This document shows positions 57,695 to 64,000 of a stretch of DNA of 64,000 nt, in pieces. A model generated the notes under the pieces. The model did no database searches and was not told where the DNA came from. It saw only the letters and a list, made by a program, of their open reading frames with translations. The translations under genes and the position numbers were made by a program. The stretch spans positions 1-64,000 of the forward strand of contig CACNMX010000001.1 of NCBI GenBank assembly GCA_902621675.1, in the 5' to 3' direction. The first letter of the stretch is position 1, and every line of letters begins with the position of its first letter. The DNA comes from an uncultured Prochlorococcus sp. (GTDB lineage: Bacteria; Cyanobacteriota; Cyanobacteriia; PCC-6307; Cyanobiaceae).

Positions 57695-58342
57695 GTGCCT
57701 AAAAGAATTTCAGAAAAACAAAAAAAAGAGATGCTTGATCGTTTTTTAAAGGGCGAAAAAATTGATCAACTTTCTGAAAGGTATACTTGTACTAAAAACA
57801 CAGTTACAAAACATTTAAAAAACATTTTAAGCGAAAGTGATTTCAAAAAAATTGCAAAAAACTGCAATCTAAAGAAACAGAGTGAAAAAAATAACAGCAA
57901 TTATCAATCTTCTAAACTTGATATTCAAGAAGAAAAGAATTTAAAAGAAGAAAAAAATCAGTTTTCATTTAATAATCAATCATTTATTGAAATTGCTCCT
58001 TTAGATTATGAGATGGATAATTCATCTCGAAAAGAATTATCTTCAGTTCCTATTTCTGAGGTAGATTTCCCTAAAGTTGTTTATATGATTGTTGATAAGA
58101 AAATTGAGTTAGAGATAAAACTTTTAAAAGATTTTCCAGAGTGGGAATTCTTGCCTCATGATGATTTGAATAGAAAAACTATAGAAATATTTTTTGATTT
58201 AAATCTTGCAAAAAGATCTTGTAAAAAAGAGCAAAAGGTATTAAAAGTACCAAATAGTAACGTATTTAGAATAGCAGCACCTATTCTTATTTCTAAAGGA
58301 ATTTCAAGAATAGTTTGTGCTGAAAATCTAATAGCTCTATGA
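57695..58342 (+). CDS. HTH-domain protein, conserved hypothetical
   Basis: GTG start; EKQKKEMLDRFLKGEKIDQLSERYTCTKNTVTKHLKNIL helix-turn-helix-like N-terminus. Confidence 0.7.
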   Translation: MPKRISEKQKKEMLDRFLKGEKIDQLSERYTCTKNTVTKHLKNILSESDFKKIAKNCNLKKQSEKNNSNYQSSKLDIQEEKNLKEEKNQFSFNNQSFIEIAPLDYEMDNSSRKELSSVPISEVDFPKVVYMIVDKKIELEIKLLKDFPEWEFLPHDDLNRKTIEIFFDLNLAKRSCKKEQKVLKVPNSNVFRIAAPILISKGISRIVCAENLIAL

Positions 58343-58350
58343 GCAATTTT

Positions 58351-58569
58351 TTATTCATTATTAAAATCGAAAACAATAAAATTTCCTAAAATAGAACCCA
58401 ATATAAAACTGGAACCCACTATGAAGCTTATTGGGAGTTCTATAGTTTCGTTAATTAAAAAGTTTACTTTTTGTTTGTTTGAACTATTTTGAATACCAAT
58501 AAATAAAAGAACAAATAAACAAGAATTGAAAATCGATGAGAAGAATAATTTCTTAATAAAAAAGCTCAT
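58351..58569 (-). CDS. Small membrane protein, hypothetical
   Basis: Two hydrophobic stretches in 72 aa; directly before rsmI on the minus strand. Confidence 0.55.
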   Translation of the reverse strand: MSFFIKKLFFSSIFNSCLFVLLFIGIQNSSNKQKVNFLINETIELPISFIVGSSFILGSILGNFIVFDFNNE

Positions 58570-58594
58570 ATTAATTAATACCTTATCTTGAATT

Positions 58595-59455
58595 TTAAAT
58601 CATATTGTAAATTTCGCTTTTTTTTAATCCATTTTTCTTCGCTAGGTATTTAGATGCTGCCGATAAGCTTAATCCTGCATTTATTAAATCATTGAGATCC
58701 TTTTTGATAATTGATTTATCAGGGTTTAAATCTCTTTTTTTTATACCTTTTATAACAACTGTTATTTCACCGATGATGTCTTTATCTCTGAAAAAATCTA
58801 TAACGTTATTGAGATTATTACCAACATGTTCTTCAAATTTTTTTGTTAATTCTCTAGCTACCATGATTTCTCTATCTCCTCCACAGAATTCGAGTAATTC
58901 ATTAAGTAATTTCCTTAGTCGTTTGGGCGACTCATAAATTATAGTTGTTTTTTCATTTTTACTAATCTCCAAAAGAATTTTTTCTCTATCAATTTTCTTT
59001 TTAGGAAGAAAGCCTTCAAATACAAAACTAGAGGAGGGAAGACCACTTGTGACAAGAGCTGTTATTGCAGCGCATGCTCCAGGAACGCAAATCATATCAA
59101 TCCCTTCAAGTTTTGCGCTCCTAGCTATATCTTCCCCGGGATCGCAGATGCCTGGCATGCCTGCATCACTTACAATGGCAATTGATTTCCCTTCTTTGAG
59201 ATCTTTTACTATTTTTGGAATTTTTATTAAAGAATTATGTTTATTAAAACTTATAAGTTTATTTGTAATATTGAACTTGTTCATTATTTTTTTTGTTTGT
59301 CTTGTATCTTCACAAGCAACTAAAGAAACATTTTTAAGAATATTTAATGCTCTTTGGGAAATGTCATTTAAATTTCCAATTGGGGTACCAACTATATATA
59401 AAACTCCATTTTCAGGTTCTTCTTTTCTATGGGATAATGAGAAATTATTATTCAT
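58595..59455 (-). CDS. rsmI: 16S rRNA (cytidine(1402)-2'-O)-methyltransferase
   Basis: GVLYIVGTPIGNLNDISQRALNILKNVSLVACEDTRQTKK; SDAGMPGICDPGEDIARSA. Confidence 0.95.
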   Translation of the reverse strand: MNNNFSLSHRKEEPENGVLYIVGTPIGNLNDISQRALNILKNVSLVACEDTRQTKKIMNKFNITNKLISFNKHNSLIKIPKIVKDLKEGKSIAIVSDAGMPGICDPGEDIARSAKLEGIDMICVPGACAAITALVTSGLPSSSFVFEGFLPKKKIDREKILLEISKNEKTTIIYESPKRLRKLLNELLEFCGGDREIMVARELTKKFEEHVGNNLNNVIDFFRDKDIIGEITVVIKGIKKRDLNPDKSIIKKDLNDLINAGLSLSAASKYLAKKNGLKKSEIYNMI

Positions 59456-59458
59456 TTA

Positions 59459-60358
59459 ATGATTAAATTACCTTCTGGTGTAGATATTAATTATCTTATC
59501 GATGATATAAGAATTTTCAGCTGGCAAGCAGCAGATATTCTGCTTTATTACTCAAAATTGTTAGAAAATTCAGATGATAAAAGAAATATACTTAAAAATA
59601 ATAATGTAGACGATCCGGTTACTTTGGCTGATTTAAAAGTTAATGAATTAATTATTAAAAAAATAAATGAAAAATATAAAAATATTAACTGGGATATTTT
59701 GAGCGAAGAAAATGCTAAGACTTCAAAAACCTTTATAACTAAGAATGATTGGGTATGGATTCTTGATCCTCTTGATGGAACAAAAGATTTTATCCAGGGT
59801 ACAGGTAACTATGCAATGCATTTGGCATTAAACTTTAAACAAAAACCTTATATTGGGTTTGTTTTGATTCCAGATAAAAATCAATTATGGATTACGGATG
59901 GAAAAAAAACATGGTGCGAAAAAAGAGATGGATCAAAATATGAACCAATTCTCTTGAATAATAAAAATCTTCATGAAATGACTTTAGTAACAAGCAAAAA
60001 TCATGGTAATGAGACTTTGAGAAAGTTAATTCAGAAAATCAATTTTTGCAAAGTACATATAATGGGCAGTATTGGATGCAAAATAGCATCTATAGTGCAA
60101 GGAGAAAGTGATATTTATATCTGTCTTAGTATGCCAGGTAAGAGTTCACCAAAAGATTGGGATTTTGCTGCGCCAGAATCTATTCTGAAAGCAGCTGGTG
60201 GGGCAATTACAAATTTAGATAATCAAGAACTATCCTACGGTAAAGATAGTTTTGAGCAAGGTGGGATCATAGTTGCTACAAATGATAAAAAAACACATGG
60301 AAGTATTTGCAGCGAAATAAAGAAAATTATTGAGAAGTATGGGATCTATCCTTTTTAA
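59459..60358 (+). CDS. cysQ: 3'(2'),5'-bisphosphate nucleotidase / inositol monophosphatase family
   Basis: DDPVTLADLKVNELI; ILSEENAKT; WVWILDPLDGTKDFIQGTGNYAMHLAL; DWDFAAPESILKAAGG. Confidence 0.9.
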   Translation: MIKLPSGVDINYLIDDIRIFSWQAADILLYYSKLLENSDDKRNILKNNNVDDPVTLADLKVNELIIKKINEKYKNINWDILSEENAKTSKTFITKNDWVWILDPLDGTKDFIQGTGNYAMHLALNFKQKPYIGFVLIPDKNQLWITDGKKTWCEKRDGSKYEPILLNNKNLHEMTLVTSKNHGNETLRKLIQKINFCKVHIMGSIGCKIASIVQGESDIYICLSMPGKSSPKDWDFAAPESILKAAGGAITNLDNQELSYGKDSFEQGGIIVATNDKKTHGSICSEIKKIIEKYGIYPF

Positions 60359-60361
60359 GTT

Positions 60362-62527
60362 TTAATTAAGAGGTGCAACTGGAGTAGGCGTTGGTTCTGG
60401 ATAAGACATTCCATTATTTTGACCTACTCCTCTCAAAGTAAGATTAATTCTCCCTCTACTATCAATCTCTCTAACCCTTACGGTTACTTCATCCCCCTGC
60501 CTTACTACATCTTCGACTCTTTCAACTCTTGCTTCAGATAATTGAGAAATGTGAACCATCCCCTCTTTGCCAGGCAATATTTCTACGAAAGCACCTATGG
60601 GTATTATTCTGGTTACAACACCAGAGAAGATTTCACCTTCATGAACCTTGCGTGTTAATCCCTCGATTATCTTTTGAGCTTCTTCAGCTGCAGCTCCGTC
60701 ATGAGATGCAATAGTAACAATGCCTCCATCCTCTATATCTATTTTTGTATTGGTCCTCTCAGTAATTCCTTTGATAGTTCTTCCACCAGGGCCAATAACG
60801 GTTCCTATAAGCTCAGGATCAATTCTAAAGCTTAAAAGTCTTGGAGCGTGCGGAGAGAGGGATTCTTGAGGTTTATCAATTGCCGCTTGCATTTTTTCTA
60901 AGATATGTAATCTTGCAGGCCGAGCTTTTTTAATTGCATCAGAAATAATAGAGACTGGTAAACCTGTAATTTTCATATCCATCTGTAAGGCAGTAATTCC
61001 TTTATCAGTACCAGCAACTTTGAAATCCATGTCTCCAAGAAAGTCTTCAATTCCTTGAATATCTGTAAGAATTCGAACTTCTTTGCCTTCTTTGATTAAT
61101 CCCATAGCAGTACCACTTACAGGTGCTTTTAGGGGGACTCCTGCATCTAATAATGAAAGCGTGCTTCCACATACTGAACCCATTGAAGTTGATCCGTTAG
61201 AACTTAAAACTTCACTTACTACTCTTAATACATAGGGAAATGTTTCTTTCCCAGGCAGCACGGGTATTATTGCTCTTTCAGCTAATGCTCCATGGCCAAT
61301 TTCTCTTCTGCCTGGAGTTCTCATTGGTCTTGTTTCTCCCACTGAATAAGGAGGGAAATTATAGTGATGCAAATATGTTTTTTCAGTACTTGGATTTAAA
61401 TCATCCATCTCTTGAGCATCGCTTGGTGTACCAAGAGTAGTAGTGGATAAGACTTGAGTAAGACCTCTTTGAAAAAGTGCAGACCCATGGACTCTTTTTG
61501 GAAGAATTCCTGCAGAGGCTGATATTTTTCTAACTTCATCGAGATCCCTTCCATCAACTCTTTTCCCATCATTTATGATTTGCGACCTCATTAATTTTTT
61601 TGTTAATTTTTTAAAGTCGGAATCAATTAATTTTTCATTTTCTGAGGTTAGAACTTTTACTTGATTATCATCTTTAAGTGAATCAATTTTGCTTTGAGTT
61701 TCAGTTTTAATTTTTTCGAGTTCAAGATCTCTCTCTTCCTTTGAGAGGTCAAATTTCTTTAAAACTAACTCAATAGGTTTTGTGCAATTTTTCTCTAAAT
61801 AAGAGGGCAATGTTTTATCTTCTTCTAGGTCAGATGGCTTAATCTGTTTTATTCCTAAATCTTTTAGTAAATCTTCTTGCGATTTAATAAGTTCAGTAAC
61901 AGCCTCATATCCGAAATCTATAGCTTCTATTGTATCTTGCTCTGATAATTGATTTGCACCTGCTTCAATCATGACGATACCGTCTGGTGATCCTGCGACA
62001 ACAATATCTAAATCTCCTTTCTCAATCTCTCTATAGCTAGGATTTAAGATGAAATCATCACCTATGAGCCCAACTCTTACAGCAGCCATTGGGCCATAAA
62101 ATGGAATCTCTCCAACTAAAGTTGCTATTGATGCCCCTGTAACAGCCAAAACGTCTGCTGGAACCCTTTCATCTAAAGAAAGGCATGATGCGACTATTTG
62201 AATCTCATCCCTCATCCATGTAGGGAAAAGCGGCCTCATTGGCCTATCAATTAATCTTGCAATTAAAGTTGCTCTTTCTGGTGGGCGACCTTCTCTCCTC
62301 ATAAAACCACCAGGAATTCTCCCTGCAGCATAAAGTTTTTCTTCATAGTCGCATATCAGAGGTAGAAAGTCTGATGGTTCTTTTTTGGCAGTTTTTGTTG
62401 CTGTAACTAATAGTGAGGTATCACCACACTCAATCATTACTGATCCACTTGCTTGAGGAGCATATAGTCCTGTAGTTAGTCGTATCTCTCGTCCGTCAAA
62501 CGTGATCGACTTATTTTGTCCTTCCAC
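60362..62527 (-). CDS. pnp: Polyribonucleotide nucleotidyltransferase
   Basis: [35 protein letters not shown] domain [16 protein letters not shown]-terminal S1 domain. Confidence 0.98.
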   Translation of the reverse strand: MEGQNKSITFDGREIRLTTGLYAPQASGSVMIECGDTSLLVTATKTAKKEPSDFLPLICDYEEKLYAAGRIPGGFMRREGRPPERATLIARLIDRPMRPLFPTWMRDEIQIVASCLSLDERVPADVLAVTGASIATLVGEIPFYGPMAAVRVGLIGDDFILNPSYREIEKGDLDIVVAGSPDGIVMIEAGANQLSEQDTIEAIDFGYEAVTELIKSQEDLLKDLGIKQIKPSDLEEDKTLPSYLEKNCTKPIELVLKKFDLSKEERDLELEKIKTETQSKIDSLKDDNQVKVLTSENEKLIDSDFKKLTKKLMRSQIINDGKRVDGRDLDEVRKISASAGILPKRVHGSALFQRGLTQVLSTTTLGTPSDAQEMDDLNPSTEKTYLHHYNFPPYSVGETRPMRTPGRREIGHGALAERAIIPVLPGKETFPYVLRVVSEVLSSNGSTSMGSVCGSTLSLLDAGVPLKAPVSGTAMGLIKEGKEVRILTDIQGIEDFLGDMDFKVAGTDKGITALQMDMKITGLPVSIISDAIKKARPARLHILEKMQAAIDKPQESLSPHAPRLLSFRIDPELIGTVIGPGGRTIKGITERTNTKIDIEDGGIVTIASHDGAAAEEAQKIIEGLTRKVHEGEIFSGVVTRIIPIGAFVEILPGKEGMVHISQLSEARVERVEDVVRQGDEVTVRVREIDSRGRINLTLRGVGQNNGMSYPEPTPTPVAPLN

Positions 62528-62697
62528 TTTTTAAATTATAAATCTATACATAATTTATTCTTACATTTAATAGGGACATATTGAGTAAATTATTTAGATA
62601 AGCTATAAAAATTTTTAAAAATGTCCTAAAAATGAGTTTAATTTCTAATATTTATATTTTTTCTTGAGAAATATAGTACTTAAGTTAAAAACTTATA

Positions 62698-63000
62698 CTA
62701 CCAACTTGATTTAACTACTCCAGGAAGTTCACCGTTATGAGCTCTTTGTCTTAACTGATTCCTGCAAAGACCAAAATCTCTATATACTCCTCTAGGTTTA
62801 CCAGTTGCCCAACACCTATTTCTTACTCTATTTGGTGCAGAGTTCCTTGGTAGACCTTGAATCTTTCTATGAATTTCTAACCTTTCCATTGGATCTTTCG
62901 CGGCATTGAATTCATCTAATAATGATTTCCTTTTTGCAGCATATTTCTTCACAAGTTTTTTGCGTTTAACTTCTCTCGCAATCATTGACTTTTTCGCCAT
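62698..63000 (-). CDS. rpsN: 30S ribosomal protein S14
   Basis: [24 protein letters not shown]...[40 protein letters not shown]. Confidence 0.98.
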   Translation of the reverse strand: MAKKSMIAREVKRKKLVKKYAAKRKSLLDEFNAAKDPMERLEIHRKIQGLPRNSAPNRVRNRCWATGKPRGVYRDFGLCRNQLRQRAHNGELPGVVKSSW

Positions 63001-63064
63001 TTAGTCAGAATATTTAAAACTATTAATCATATTAACAGCTTGGAGAACAGTTTTTAAAATTTAT

Positions 63065-64000
63065 TTATTGGTTTAATAATCTTTGTACGATTAATAGTTG
63101 ACTAGTATCTCTGATAATAAGCAAAACGCTTAGCCCAACTAAAAGAAAAAAACTGGACTGAGTAACAACCATTTGTACCTTGACTGGAACAGGTTTCCCC
63201 CTAAAGCCTTCAATTAAAGTGAAAACAAGTTGTCCTCCATCTAACAATGGTAAAGGTAATGAATTAAGAACTGCTAAGTTAATAGAAATTAAAGCCGCAA
63301 ATAATAATATTCCTGTCCCACCTTGTTGAGATAGTTGTGCACCGATTTCAACGATTTTTACCGGCCCACTTAATTGTTGAGCAGTTGAGGAGAAATTTGT
63401 TATTAAACCTTTATAACCTTGAATTGTTTTTACTAAAAGTGATGAAAATTCATTATTAGTGTATTTAAAAAGTTCGAAAACGTTTTTTGTCTTTTTGGTT
63501 TCTTTCCTTATATTCGGTTGCAATTGAGCACCTATTGTTCCTTTCCCCTCAATATTTTTTGGTACCAAAGTTAATTCTTTAAAACTCCCATCCCTTTCAA
63601 TTTTTATTGAAATTGGTTCGTCTGATGAATTTTGAATTTCTTTTACTAAAGTTGAAACGGCTTGATCCCCAACTCCTAAAGTACTATTTTCGATTTCTAA
63701 TATTTTATCCCCTGGTTCTAAACCAGCAAGAGAGGCTGCCTTCTCAGGTTGAGTAGCTAAAACTAAAATGCCTGGTTCTGGATCAAAAGGAATACCAACA
63801 GTAGTTACATTTATAATCAAGATTAAGTAAGCAAGTATCAAGTTGGCAAATACTCCAGCGGAAATTACAATAACCCTTTGAATTATTGGCCTATTTTTTA
63901 AAAGATTTGGATCTTTAGGGTCAATATTATTTAGCTCTTCATCAGGGAAGGATACAAAGCCTCCGAGAGGAAAAGCTCTGAATGAATAAGTAATATCTCT
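63065..64000 (-). CDS. rseP: RIP metalloprotease (site-2 protease), partial at window end
   Basis: PDZ region GILVLATQPEKAASLAGLEPGDKILEI; LNSLPLPLLDGGQLVF; frame stays open to 64000 (SFRAFPLGGFVSFPDEE). Confidence 0.92.
   Translation of the reverse strand, partial: RDITYSFRAFPLGGFVSFPDEELNNIDPKDPNLLKNRPIIQRVIVISAGVFANLILAYLILIINVTTVGIPFDPEPGILVLATQPEKAASLAGLEPGDKILEIENSTLGVGDQAVSTLVKEIQNSSDEPISIKIERDGSFKELTLVPKNIEGKGTIGAQLQPNIRKETKKTKNVFELFKYTNNEFSSLLVKTIQGYKGLITNFSSTAQQLSGPVKIVEIGAQLSQQGGTGILLFAALISINLAVLNSLPLPLLDGGQLVFTLIEGFRGKPVPVKVQMVVTQSSFFLLVGLSVLLIIRDTSQLLIVQRLLNQ

Noticed and set aside
59049-59459. Plus-strand ORF of 136 aa
   Set aside because: Antisense to rsmI, shadow ORF

Overview
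AT-rich 64 kb window, most likely from a high-light-type Prochlorococcus or a close picocyanobacterium (inferred from composition, codon usage and the pnp/rpsN/rseP/rsmI neighbourhood, not proven). About 57 kb is one large surface-polysaccharide (O-antigen/LPS-type) biosynthesis island with mosaic strand organisation. It contains three heptose-related modules, a NeuB/NeuA nonulosonate-like module, a CDP-sugar module (rfbF/rfbG-like), a UDP-glucuronate/UDP-xylose module, a WecA-like initiator with a WbpM/CapD-like dehydratase, a Wzy-like and a WaaL-like membrane protein, a single-chain PglK/MsbA-like ABC exporter, many SDRs, glycosyltransferases and aminotransferases, a radical SAM protein and a split transketolase. 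The island ends near a tRNA-Arg(TCT), after which come conserved genes (rsmI, cysQ-like, pnp, rpsN, rseP). The most notable observations are: (1) a heptose cassette (hddC-gmhB-hddA) flanked by imperfect direct repeats derived from the 3' end of an SDR gene, one copy being a pseudogene remnant beside a tRNA-Ala; (2) a sugar isomerase gene split by one extra base in an A7 tract; (3) a + strand block resembling 'sporadic carbohydrate cluster' families; (4) a split-transketolase/kinase/HAD/epimerase/inverted-HldE block that may make an unusual sugar; (5) a divergent AroB-family cyclase inside the island. No CRISPR array, IS element or integrase was recognised. All calls come from reading the sequence and ORF translations; no database search was run.
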